DNA from: DATLXU01 sp035575515
GTDB taxonomy: Bacteria > Acidobacteriota > Blastocatellia > UBA7656
DNA: 64,000 nucleotides
NCBI GenBank assembly: GCA_035575515.1
Contig: DATLXU010000100.1
Coordinates: 1-64,000 of the forward strand
Reading direction: 5' to 3'
The notes under the pieces are model-generated. The model saw only the letters and a list, made by a program, of their open reading frames with translations. It was not told the DNA's origin and did no database searches. Position numbers and translations under genes: made by a program. Within the stretch, counting starts at the first letter, position 1, and each line of letters begins with the position of its first letter. This document shows positions 8,444 through 16,624 of this stretch, one piece after another.

Positions 8444-8580
8444 CGCCGCGTCGCCGCGTCGCCGCGGAGATAGAAAACATTGAGCAACCGTTGAACAATT
8501 AACGGATTATGAGTACAGAATCGCAACATCACCATGTACCCTTCGCCGTGTCGCCGCGTCGCCGCGTCGCCGCGTCGCTG
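8443..8580. repeat. Two clusters of 8-nt tandem word CGCCGCGT (element E4)
   Basis: The word CGCCGCGT is tandemly repeated at about 8444-8466, directly after the wecB stop codon, and again at about 8543-8578, inside the first codons of the next gene. Unlike the other junction elements the two clusters are in the same orientation, though the word is partly self-complementary (GCCGCG/CGCGGC) so pairing is possible. The second cluster encodes the arginine-rich stretch SPRRRVAAS of the O-antigen ligase N-terminus. Confidence 0.7.
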
Positions 8581-10071
8581 TTGATGCTGACCGCGTTTGT
8601 CGGTGTCATCGCTGCGGCGACGCTGTGCGCCGCTGGCCGCTACAGCGAAGCAGCGGCGGCGGCTGCCGCGATGATTGCGCTCGCATTCATCTTCGCGGCG
8701 CGGGTCTCAATCGAAAGCATCCTAACGGTATGGTTCGCCGCAACACCGCTCGCTTCATATTTCATCCGCTTCCCTGTTGATAAATCAATCGTCACGTTCG
8801 ACCGCGCCGCGATTGCTCTGGCCGTGATTGTCCTACTCCTCAAAATAAAGCGCACAGATGCTGAGGCGCGAAGTTGCACGGCTATCTCAAAGTTTGAAAT
8901 CGCGTGGGCGCTATTGTCCGTCATCGCGCTCGCAAGCGCGCTCGTGCAATCGAACGATGTGACATACGCCTCACGAATCGCGATTGATTCGTTCTGGCTT
9001 CCGCTCGCGGCGTTTCACCTGGCGCGCTATCACTTCGACGCAAGAGGCCGCGCCGGGTTGATTATCATCAGCGCAATCGCTGTCGGTTTATTTTTGTTTG
9101 CGACGGGCGCTTACGAGCTGGCGACGGGCGCGAACCTGTTTCCGTACAAAGGCTCGGAGCTTGTGCGCGAAGGCGAGCTTCGCGTCAACGGCCCGTTCGC
9201 CGCCGATGCGTCTTACTCGATAATCTGTTTGCTGCTCGCGGTCTTTTTAATTGCCGCGCCGCGAGCGTTCAACGCGCGGCTTGATCGAGCGGCGCAATTT
9301 GTCTTGCGGACGGCTATCGCTGCGGCAATCGCGGCTTCGCTCTTTCCGTTGTTTCGCGCAGTGGCCGCCGCGCTCATCTTCTGCTTGATAGTTCTGCGAA
9401 TCGCGGCTAGTCGGGACGCGCAGACGCGCAGACGCATAGACGCAACGACCAACGAATCAACAGACTCGGTTATAGATTCGCCATTTTCACATACGAATTC
9501 TGCCGTTGCCGCGTCTGCGCGTCTGCGCGTCTCTCGGTCGTTGCTTGCGATCATCCTGCTCGCGGCTGCAATCGGATTCATAATGTTCGGGCCTTACTCT
9601 TTAGAGCGGCGGCTCACGGACCCGCGCAACGCTTACGGCAGACTCGCGACGTGGGAAGCAGCGGCGGAGATGGCTCTTGAACATCCGCTCGCAGGCGTAG
9701 GGCTGGCGAACTATCACGATTATTTTCACGCGAAGTACAACTGGCACACCGAAGCTTTTGAAGCCGTTATGTTCACGCGCGCCGCCGATAGCCCACACTC
9801 GAATTTTCTGTGGATAGCTGCCGATTTAGGATTGATCGCGCTGGCGCTCTACATTGCGGCTTATCTCTTTCTGTTCAAGATGGGCTATGCGGCGCTCAGG
9901 AAAGCCGCAAGCGAACAACAGCGTCCAGCAGCGGCCTGTTTCATCGCGCTCGTCGTAGCGTACTTGATACCGGGGCTGACGCTTGCGAGCGGATATTATT
10001 CTGATTTGAACCTGTATTTCTTTTTCATGCTCGGACTGCTATCGAATAAGTTTCTGGTTTCTGGTTCATAG
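8509..10071 (+). CDS. O-antigen ligase/polymerase-family membrane protein (WaaL/Wzy-like)
   Basis: 520 residues with about ten to twelve predicted membrane helices. The Wzy_C-type region is recognisable: a large periplasmic loop with LATWEAAAEMALEHPLAGVG, then HSNFLWIAADLGLIALALYI. Such proteins polymerise or transfer undecaprenyl-linked glycans at the outer face of the inner membrane. The N-terminus (after MSTESQHHH) is encoded by GC-rich tandem words. Residues about 303-341 come from an in-frame palindromic insertion (9415-9531) in a hydrophilic loop. The last residues (FLVSGS) and the stop codon lie in palindrome E6. The substrate cannot be read from sequence. Confidence 0.88.
   Translation: MSTESQHHHVPFAVSPRRRVAASLLMLTAFVGVIAAATLCAAGRYSEAAAAAAAMIALAFIFAARVSIESILTVWFAATPLASYFIRFPVDKSIVTFDRAAIALAVIVLLLKIKRTDAEARSCTAISKFEIAWALLSVIALASALVQSNDVTYASRIAIDSFWLPLAAFHLARYHFDARGRAGLIIISAIAVGLFLFATGAYELATGANLFPYKGSELVREGELRVNGPFAADASYSIICLLLAVFLIAAPRAFNARLDRAAQFVLRTAIAAAIAASLFPLFRAVAAALIFCLIVLRIAASRDAQTRRRIDATTNESTDSVIDSPFSHTNSAVAASARLRVSRSLLAIILLAAAIGFIMFGPYSLERRLTDPRNAYGRLATWEAAAEMALEHPLAGVGLANYHDYFHAKYNWHTEAFEAVMFTRAADSPHSNFLWIAADLGLIALALYIAAYLFLFKMGYAALRKAASEQQRPAAACFIALVVAYLIPGLTLASGYYSDLNLYFFFMLGLLSNKFLVSGS
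9415..9531. repeat. Palindromic element E5 inserted in frame inside the O-antigen ligase gene
   Basis: The left arm at 9415-9447 is built from the 8-nt word GACGCGCA. The right arm at 9504-9531 is its reverse complement. 21 bp pair perfectly at the outer end and CAACG/CGTTG at the inner end, with a 7-nt bulge and a 56-nt loop. The span of 117 nt is exactly 39 codons. It encodes a polar stretch (RDAQTRRRIDATTNES...) between two hydrophobic segments. Confidence 0.9.
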
Positions 10072-10141
10072 TTTCTGGTTGTCAATAGCAGCCTCAAAAA
10101 CTTCCATCGGAAACCAGAAACCAGAAATCAGAAACTAGAAA
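10051..10141. repeat. Palindrome E6 between O-antigen ligase and lyase genes
   Basis: The left arm (10051-10080) repeats TTTCTGG and the right arm (10111-10141) repeats the complementary CCAGAAA. Most mismatches are G-T wobbles. The ligase stop codon (10069-10071) is in the left arm, and the TTG start codon of the next gene follows the right arm immediately at 10142. The element therefore runs exactly from the last codons of one gene to the first of the next. Confidence 0.9.
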
Positions 10142-12223
10142 TTGAGCATTCGTGAAAAACTCGCTGGCATGTCAGCAGGCGAAATCGCCGCCGAAGTATT
10201 CATCCGCGCTCGCCGCAGGCTCACGCGCGCGCGCGCCCGCATCACAGACAGTCCAGATTCGACCTACATTTCGGATAAAGAATTGTATCGCGCGCTTCGC
10301 GGCCAATCGCCCGCGGATGTCGCCGCCGGGCTGCGCAAGCGCGAAGAGTTGAGATTGACCGCAGGACTTGCCGACCTCGCGCGCACCGCTTCAATTGTCA
10401 AAGAGTATTTCCCAGATTCAGTCGAAGCCGCGCGCATCGCTGCTGAAAACATCCTCGCTCATCGGATTAAGGTATTCGCCCGCGCTTACGATTTCGGCCC
10501 TGTGATTGATTGGCATCGCGACCCTGAAACCAATGTGCGATGGCCAGTAGAACATTACTCGCGCGTGCCGATAAGACTCCCCGAACGCTCAGACGCGCGC
10601 GTCGTGTGGGAGCTTAATCGCCTTCACCACTTCACAACTCTCGGTCGCGCTTACGCGCTCACTGGCGATGAACGATACGCGGATGAATTTTTGATTCAGC
10701 TCGCGTCGTGGTACGAAGAGAACCCGCCGCGCTTCGGCATCAACTGGAAAGTCGCTATGGAGGTGGCGATTCGCGCCATAAACATTATCGCCGCGTTCGA
10801 AATGTTTCGCTTGTCGCCCTCGATGACAGATGAAGCGATTGAATTAATTCTGAAAATCATCATCGCGCACGGGCGATTCATCCGCTCGAATCTTGAGTTT
10901 TCATATCGCACGGCGAGCAATCATTACCTGTCGAACCTGACAGGACTTTTCGCGCTCGGAATGACGATGCCTGAAATCAATGAGTCCGAAGCGTGGGTGA
11001 GCTTCAGCGCGCCGCGATTGATCCGTGAGCTTGATCGGCAGGTTTACAGAGACGGCGTGAATTATGAAGGCTCGACGGGCTATCACCGCCTTGTGCTTGA
11101 GATGTTCGCGCTCTTTTTTTCAATCAGCCATGCGAACCGCATCGAGCTTCCCACAGAAAGCTGGGAGCGGCTGGAAGCGATGTTCGATTTCACGCGGCAC
11201 TATTTGAAGCCGGACGGCACAGCGCCGATGATTGGCGACACGGACGACGGGCGTCTGATTCAATTCAAAGAGCGCGCGGCGACGGATCATTCATACCTGT
11301 TGTCAATCGCTGCGGTGCTGATTGAAAAGGGCAAGTTCAAGCAGTCAAGCCGCATTGACGAAGAAGCCGTCTGGTGGTTCGGCCCAACTGGGCGCGAGGC
11401 ATTCGAGAGTTTGCCGGTGAACGAACAGCCTATCGTGTCGCGCGCATTTCCTGACGGGCAGATTTTCATCGAGCGCGACCGCTCGCTTTATTCGATCATT
11501 GACTGCGGCGATCACGGAGCGGATGGGCGCGGCTCGCACGCGCACTCGGACGCGCTCTCGATTGAGGTCTTTGCTTACGGTCGCACGCTGCTTTGCGATC
11601 CTGGCACGTTCACCTATACGGCGAGCGCGCGGTGGCGAAACCTGTTCCGCTCGACCGCCTATCACAACACCGTTCGAGTTGACGGCAAAGATATAAGCCA
11701 GATAACCGAAACGTCTTTGTTCACGCTCGGCCCGAACGTTAAGCCGATAGTCAATCATTGGGAGAGCAGCTCGGAGCGCGACGTGCTCGACGCGGAGCAT
11801 CACGCTTATCTTCGGCTCAAGCAGCCTGTTGTGCATCGCCGCGTCGTGACGTTTGAAAAGCGGGAAGGCTACTGGATAATCGAAGACCTGTTCACGGGCG
11901 AGGGCGCGCACCAGTTTGAATTTTTCTTCAACTTCGACGCCGGGCTTGAAGTGAAAATCGAAGACGACCAGCGCGCGATTGCCTTCGATGATCGAGTTGC
12001 GCTCGCCGTCATTCCGGTATCAGGCTACGCTTATGAAACTAAGATAGCCGTGCGATGGGTAGCGCCGAGCTACGGGACGCGACTGCGCGCGTCTGGTATC
12101 ATATATCGTCTCTACGCCGACGCGCCTTTTGCAAACGCGACTCTGCTCGTTCCATACGAGCGGGGCGATGAGGAAAAGGCAGTAAGAATACAGGAATCAG
12201 CAGGCAGGATAATGAAGAGGTAG
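10142..12223 (+). CDS. Heparinase II/III-like polysaccharide lyase family protein
   Basis: 693 residues from a TTG start at 10142. The first ~380 residues form an alpha-toroid-like region (for example WKVAMEVAIRAINIIAAFEM, RTASNHYLSNLTGLFALG, YEGSTGYHRLVLEMFALFF). The C-terminal part is beta-rich and carries the heparinase II/III signature (HGADGRGSHAHSDALSIEVF, TAYHNTVRVDGKDIS). No signal peptide is evident, which is common for members in exopolysaccharide gene clusters, where the role is not firmly known (trimming or remodelling is usually assumed). It lies between the ligase and the amidotransferase; palindromes fill both spacers. Confidence 0.88.
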   Translation: MSIREKLAGMSAGEIAAEVFIRARRRLTRARARITDSPDSTYISDKELYRALRGQSPADVAAGLRKREELRLTAGLADLARTASIVKEYFPDSVEAARIAAENILAHRIKVFARAYDFGPVIDWHRDPETNVRWPVEHYSRVPIRLPERSDARVVWELNRLHHFTTLGRAYALTGDERYADEFLIQLASWYEENPPRFGINWKVAMEVAIRAINIIAAFEMFRLSPSMTDEAIELILKIIIAHGRFIRSNLEFSYRTASNHYLSNLTGLFALGMTMPEINESEAWVSFSAPRLIRELDRQVYRDGVNYEGSTGYHRLVLEMFALFFSISHANRIELPTESWERLEAMFDFTRHYLKPDGTAPMIGDTDDGRLIQFKERAATDHSYLLSIAAVLIEKGKFKQSSRIDEEAVWWFGPTGREAFESLPVNEQPIVSRAFPDGQIFIERDRSLYSIIDCGDHGADGRGSHAHSDALSIEVFAYGRTLLCDPGTFTYTASARWRNLFRSTAYHNTVRVDGKDISQITETSLFTLGPNVKPIVNHWESSSERDVLDAEHHAYLRLKQPVVHRRVVTFEKREGYWIIEDLFTGEGAHQFEFFFNFDAGLEVKIEDDQRAIAFDDRVALAVIPVSGYAYETKIAVRWVAPSYGTRLRASGIIYRLYADAPFANATLLVPYERGDEEKAVRIQESAGRIMKR

Positions 12224-12235
12224 TCAGCAATCAGA

Positions 12236-12314
12236 AGCCTGAAGGTAGAATGCCGGATGCCACGAAACAGGCTCCCAGAGCTACTTTCAAGGCAACAGCC
12301 ATTCTGGCCACAGT
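12236..12314. repeat. Imperfect palindrome E7 between lyase and asnB-like genes
   Basis: Nested pairs converge on a tip shared with E2 and E3: CTG/CAG outside, AGAATG (12247-12252)/CATTCT (12300-12305), GCC/GGC, GAAA/TTTC and GCTC/GAGC around loop CCA (12275-12277). It fills the spacer between the lyase stop and the ATG at 12328. Because an upstream ATG at 12250 lies inside it, gene callers may wrongly extend asnB into this element. Confidence 0.75.
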
Positions 12315-12327
12315 CCACCGGCTTACC

Positions 12328-14394
12328 ATGTGCGGAATTTGCGGAATATATGAATATGGCGCAAGCGAGCCGACCATTAGCGAATCGCTCGTAGTTCGGA
12401 TGCGCGATAGGATATCGCATCGCGGGCCTGATGATGCGGGCGTCTTCATAAGCGAAGACCGACGCGTTGGCTTTGGCAACCGGCGGCTTGCAGTAGTTGA
12501 CCTTTCGCCCGCGGGACACGCGCCGATGCCGAACGAAGACGGGCGCGTGTGGATCACCTTCAACGGAGAAATCTACAATCACGAACGACTGCGCAACGGG
12601 TTGATTGAAAAGGGCCATCGCTACCGCTCGCGCACGGACACCGAAAGCGTCATTCATCTTTACGAAGAGCGAGGGCTTGATTTCGTTCACGACCTCGAAG
12701 GCGATTTCGCCATCGCGCTGTGGGACGAAGGCAAACAACGGCTCGTGCTTGCGCGTGATCCTCTAGGCGTGAAGCCGCTTTATTACACCGCAGCAAACGG
12801 GCGGTTGATTTTCGCGTCAGAGATAAAAGCCATACTCGAACACCCGCAGGTCGCGCGCGACGTTGATGAAGAGGCGCTTTATCATTACCTGACTTTTTTG
12901 ACCACGCCCGCGCCGATGACTTTGTTTCGTGGAATTAAAAAACTCCCCGCCGGTTGCCTGCTCACCTGCGACACGCGAGGCGAGATTAAAATAACTCGCT
13001 ACTGGGATGCAGTCGTCACTGAGGCCGTCGCTGCCGAAATAGCAAAACGTGACGAGCAGGATTTGATTGATGAGCTTCGCCGCTTGCTCAGTCAGTCAAT
13101 CGAGAAGCGAATGATGAGCGACGTGCCGTTCGGGGTCTTTCTATCGGGGGGCATTGACTCGACGGCAAACGTGGGGCTGATGGCTCGCTTGATGTCCCGT
13201 CCCGTTCGCACCTTCACCGTCGGCTTCAGCGACAGCCCCGCTTACAACGAGATTGAAGAAGCCCGTGACGTTGCTCGATTCTACTCGACCGACCATCACG
13301 AAGTAATCATCAGCCAGCAAGAGTTGTTGGATTTTCTGCCCGACCTGATATTTCATCAGGACGAGCCTATTGCCGATCCCGTTTGCGTGCCGATCTATTA
13401 CGTCTCGCGGCTCGCGCGCCAGACGGGCACGAAGGTCATTCAAGTGGGCGAAGGCTCGGATGAATTGTTTTGCGGTTATCGCGATTACGTTCGCTACCTG
13501 AAGCTCAACGATTACGGATGGCGGTGGCTTGCGAAGCTGCCCGCTGCGGCGCGGCGTGCGATTGCGAAAGCTGGTCAGAGGGCGATTGATATTGGCGGAG
13601 CGGAACTGCCGCCTGCCGTGCGCAAGATCGGGCCTGATTTATTGCGACGCCTTGCCGCAGGTGAAGAGTTATTCTGGAGCGGCGCTGTTGTTTTTGATGA
13701 AGCGCACAAGCACGAACTCTTCACACAGTCGGCGCGGCAAAAAATAGCCGCGCAGCAGAATGGCAGCGGCGAGCTTTCATCCTATTCAATCGCGCGCGGC
13801 GACCTTGAGCGATTGCTTGCCGCAAATCCAAAAGCTGACGTGCTTGAGCGAATGATTTATCAAGAGTTAAAGCTGCGGCTTGCGGAGTTGTTATTGATGC
13901 GTGTCGACAAGATGACGATGGCTGCTTCGGTTGAAGCGCGCGTCCCGTTTCTCGATCACAAGCTCGTAGAGTTTGCCGTCAGCCTCCCGCGACGCATGAA
14001 GTACCGCAACGGCGAAACCAAATACATCCTGAAGCGCGCAATGTCGGGCATAGTCCCTGAGCGCGTCATCAATCGGAAGAAGAAGGGCTTCGGCGCGCCG
14101 ATTAACGAGTGGATGCTCGACCGGCTTGGCAATTTCGTTGAGCATTCGCTGTTTGAATCAAGCCTGCGCCGCCGCGAGTTGTTCGATTACGACTTCATCA
14201 AGCGATTGCTTGCGGAGCATCGCAGCGGGCGAATCAATTATTCATTCTACCTCTGGAGCCTGCTGAACCTGAGCCTGTGGTACGATCAGTGGATTGAAGG
14301 GCAGGGGTCTGGAGCCGGGCATCAGGGATCAGGGCTTATCGAAGCGCAAGATATTCAGGAAGCATCGGCCATTAAGTTCAGAGGAGCAGTTTGA
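12328..14394 (+). CDS. asnB: Asparagine synthase (glutamine-hydrolysing)-type amidotransferase
   Basis: 688 residues. The start at 12328 gives MCGICGIYEYG with the essential N-terminal Cys2 of the class II glutaminase domain; an open frame upstream adds 26 residues that would bury this cysteine, so it is rejected. The glutaminase domain covers about 1-210. The synthetase domain has PP-loop SGGIDS at 273-278, then VGEGSDELFCGY. Enzymes of this type in exopolysaccharide loci amidate a sugar acid or act on an unknown carboxylate. True asparagine synthesis is the other possibility. The C-terminal tail (after WYDQWIEG) is encoded by palindrome E8. Confidence 0.93.
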   Translation: MCGICGIYEYGASEPTISESLVVRMRDRISHRGPDDAGVFISEDRRVGFGNRRLAVVDLSPAGHAPMPNEDGRVWITFNGEIYNHERLRNGLIEKGHRYRSRTDTESVIHLYEERGLDFVHDLEGDFAIALWDEGKQRLVLARDPLGVKPLYYTAANGRLIFASEIKAILEHPQVARDVDEEALYHYLTFLTTPAPMTLFRGIKKLPAGCLLTCDTRGEIKITRYWDAVVTEAVAAEIAKRDEQDLIDELRRLLSQSIEKRMMSDVPFGVFLSGGIDSTANVGLMARLMSRPVRTFTVGFSDSPAYNEIEEARDVARFYSTDHHEVIISQQELLDFLPDLIFHQDEPIADPVCVPIYYVSRLARQTGTKVIQVGEGSDELFCGYRDYVRYLKLNDYGWRWLAKLPAAARRAIAKAGQRAIDIGGAELPPAVRKIGPDLLRRLAAGEELFWSGAVVFDEAHKHELFTQSARQKIAAQQNGSGELSSYSIARGDLERLLAANPKADVLERMIYQELKLRLAELLLMRVDKMTMAASVEARVPFLDHKLVEFAVSLPRRMKYRNGETKYILKRAMSGIVPERVINRKKKGFGAPINEWMLDRLGNFVEHSLFESSLRRRELFDYDFIKRLLAEHRSGRINYSFYLWSLLNLSLWYDQWIEGQGSGAGHQGSGLIEAQDIQEASAIKFRGAV

Positions 14395-14465
14395 TTTGAA
14401 AGCCGAGACAGAATTCACCTCAACAGATTCAATCCCTGACTCTCGACTCCCGGCTCCTGTGCCCC
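14304..14465. repeat. Palindrome E8 spanning the asnB/flippase junction
   Basis: The left arm 14304-14334 (GGGGTCTGGAGCCGGGCATC onward) pairs with the right arm 14434-14465 (7-nt words TGACTCT, CGACTCC, CGGCTCC). The 99-nt loop contains the asnB stop codon and the proposed flippase start. Both arms are translated, the left as the C-terminus of AsnB and the right as the N-terminus of the flippase. Confidence 0.85.
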
Positions 14466-15727
14466 GCTTCCGGTTCGGAGAGACGACGCGGCAGGCCGGG
14501 ATGCTCTTTTCGGCGCAGACCATCTCAATGGTCGCAGGGCTTGTCATAAGCATCATTCAGGCTCGATGGATGGAGCCGTCCGAGATGGGCCGATTCGCTT
14601 TCTGCCTGAGCCTCATCGTAGTCGGGGGATTATTATTCGAGTTTGGCATCGCGTCGGCTGGCGCTCGCGTGCTTGCTCTGTCACGCGATGATCAGACTGA
14701 ACGCGAGGCGCTCGGCGCGCTCACGCTCATCACGCTTGCAATCAGTATCGCGTTTTCACTTTTCATCGCAGCCGTTGCCGTGCCCGTTGATTTGATCTTC
14801 AACAAAGACGTTCGCTGGCTGCTTGTGGCTCTCGGCCCGCTCGCTTTCTTTCAGCCGTTTCAATTATTCATCGAGCAGGTCTGTCAGGGAATGAATAGAA
14901 TTCGGCGGCTGTCTGTTTTTCAACTTCTGATTGCGGGCATAAACCTGATAGCCCTAATCGCGCTGGTCGCAATGCACCGGCTCACCGCAGGATCGGCTCT
15001 GGGAGCCTATTTGGCGGCAGTTGCGGTTGCGACACTATGGACTATTGCGCGGCTCAGGCCGAGCTTTCAAAACACGACGAACCACTTCAAGGTTATATTT
15101 AAGGAGACGCGCGGCTACGGGCTGAACATGTATTTCGCGCGCGTGATGGGAATGATCTCGTCGCGCGCGGATCAACTCGTTATCGCGTACTTCATCGCTG
15201 CGAGCGCGCCGCTAGGCATTTACGCAATCGCGCAGAAGTTCAGCAATCCGATTTCGATGGTGGGTCGCTCGCTTGCGGTGACTCGCTTTCGAGCGTTTGC
15301 GAAACTCGCAAGCGTGCCGCGCCGCATTACTCATTGGAACGCGGGATTGCTGGTTGCGGCTTCGGTTGGCTTAATTATCGCCGGGCCGTTTGCAATCAAG
15401 TTGTTATTCCCGCAGTACACGGAAGGAATTTCTTTGCTCGTGCCGTTTGCCCTGATGAATCTCTTAACGGGATTGTTTCAACCATACAACGTCTTTCTCG
15501 GAGCGCACGGGCGCGGGGTCGAGCTGAGAAACATCGTATTCATCGTCAGCCTCACAAGCGTCGTCGGATTATTCCTAGCCGTGCCGCGATTCGGCATTGC
15601 GGGCGCGGCGTGGGTTGGGGCCGCAGCGATGGCGCTGGACTACCTGCTGCACCTTCACTACTATTCAAAGTTCAGACGTGCGCTAAAAAATTCGGGGTTT
15701 GTGGTTCATGGTTCAGAGCAGCATTGA
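14396..15727 (+). CDS. Wzx-type oligosaccharide flippase (MOP superfamily)
   Basis: About 443 residues from TTG 14396, chosen because GAGGAG lies 9 nt upstream; the open frame extends to 14294 inside asnB, and ATG 14501 is a shorter alternative. Around twelve to fourteen membrane helices begin at GMLFSAQTISMVAGLVISII. A polysaccharide-biosynthesis signature continues through the N-terminal half (EPSEMGRFAFCLSLIVVGGL). It probably flips lipid-linked repeat units across the inner membrane for the ligase/polymerase gene in this locus. The first ~25 residues derive from palindrome E8 and the last few (GFVVHGSEQH) from E9. Confidence 0.9.
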   Translation: MKAETEFTSTDSIPDSRLPAPVPRFRFGETTRQAGMLFSAQTISMVAGLVISIIQARWMEPSEMGRFAFCLSLIVVGGLLFEFGIASAGARVLALSRDDQTEREALGALTLITLAISIAFSLFIAAVAVPVDLIFNKDVRWLLVALGPLAFFQPFQLFIEQVCQGMNRIRRLSVFQLLIAGINLIALIALVAMHRLTAGSALGAYLAAVAVATLWTIARLRPSFQNTTNHFKVIFKETRGYGLNMYFARVMGMISSRADQLVIAYFIAASAPLGIYAIAQKFSNPISMVGRSLAVTRFRAFAKLASVPRRITHWNAGLLVAASVGLIIAGPFAIKLLFPQYTEGISLLVPFALMNLLTGLFQPYNVFLGAHGRGVELRNIVFIVSLTSVVGLFLAVPRFGIAGAAWVGAAAMALDYLLHLHYYSKFRRALKNSGFVVHGSEQH

Positions 15728-15825
15728 GTTGAACCGAGAATTGCAATGGATAAGACAGAACAGCTTGATATGGAAAACGGCTCGACCATCCAAACCGGGA
15801 ACTCGGAACTCACAACTCGGAACTC
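15694..15825. repeat. Degenerate palindrome E9 between flippase and methyltransferase genes
   Basis: The left arm (15694-15717) has 7-nt words GTTTGTG, GTTCATG, GTTCAGA. The right arm (15795-15825) has GGAACTC, GGAACTC, ACAACTC, GGAACTC. Pairing is imperfect and needs wobbles and one gap. The flippase stop codon follows the left arm, and the right arm encodes residues 18-27 (GNSELTTRNS) of the methyltransferase. Confidence 0.6.
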
Positions 15826-16624
15826 ATCACTTTGGAAGCGCCGCGCGCAGGAGCAGTGGGGCGCTAACCCCTGCGGCGCGCACGTCGCGCGCGCGCTTGA
15901 GTTCGGCACGCGCCAGTATTTCGATGCGATAGAAGCTCATCGTTATGGCGAGTACGCCGCGTGGATGAAGGAGGCAATCGGCTTTGACCGATACAGCGGC
16001 AAGCGACTGCTTGAAATCGGCTGCGGCGCTGGCACAGACCTTTTGCAATTCGCGCGAGGCGGCGCGCGTGTGACCGGCTTTGATCTCACGCCGCGCAGCG
16101 TCGAGATCGCCCGGCGCAGGTTCGAGGTTTACGGACTCGAAGGCGAGTTCGCAATCGGCGATGCTGAAAACCTGAGCCTGCCCGACGAGAGCTACGATGT
16201 TGTTTATTCGTTTGGGGTGCTGCACCACACGCCCGACACCGAGCGCGCCGTGAGCGAAGTTCATAGAGTGCTACGCAAAGGTGGGCAAGCAATCGTGATG
16301 CTTTATCATCGCCGTTCGCTTTATTATTGGGGTTCGATAATCTTAAAGCACGGCATCTTCGGCGGCGAGATGTTCAGGTCGAGCGCAGCGGAGATAATGA
16401 GCCGCCACGTCGAGCATACTGAAACCGGAGGCCGTCCGCTCGTCAAAGCCTATACGCGAAGCGAGGCCCGCCGTTTGTTTCGACAGTTCAGCGATGTGAA
16501 GATTCAGGTGAATCAACTCACGCGCGGCGAGCTTGGGCCTGCGGGCCGATGGATGCCCGATAGTTTCTTTCAATGGCTCGCGCGCAATTTCGGCTGGAAC
16601 CTCATCATCACGGCAACCAAGTGA
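15746..16624 (+). CDS. Class I SAM-dependent methyltransferase
   Basis: 292 residues. The Rossmann motif I is LLEIGCGAGTDLLQFARGGA; the acidic end of strand 2 is VTGFDLTPRSVEIARRRF; GDAENLSLPDESYDVVYSFG and VLHHTPDTERAVSEVHRVL are the later motifs. It belongs to the Methyltransf_11/25 type and probably methylates a sugar or lipid-linked intermediate of the polysaccharide (inference from the locus). The first ~28 residues look like translated palindrome E9, so the functional start may be later. The stop overlaps the GTG start of the next gene, which suggests translational coupling. Confidence 0.9.
   Translation: MDKTEQLDMENGSTIQTGNSELTTRNSSLWKRRAQEQWGANPCGAHVARALEFGTRQYFDAIEAHRYGEYAAWMKEAIGFDRYSGKRLLEIGCGAGTDLLQFARGGARVTGFDLTPRSVEIARRRFEVYGLEGEFAIGDAENLSLPDESYDVVYSFGVLHHTPDTERAVSEVHRVLRKGGQAIVMLYHRRSLYYWGSIILKHGIFGGEMFRSSAAEIMSRHVEHTETGGRPLVKAYTRSEARRLFRQFSDVKIQVNQLTRGELGPAGRWMPDSFFQWLARNFGWNLIITATK

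Noticed and set aside
8443..8580. The GC-rich 8-nt repeats as a member of the palindrome family
   Set aside because: The two clusters are direct, not inverted, so they are listed separately; pairing depends only on the word being partly self-complementary.
12250..12327. Upstream ATG extension of the asnB-like gene
   Set aside because: It would bury the essential N-terminal Cys2 and is made of palindrome E7 sequence.
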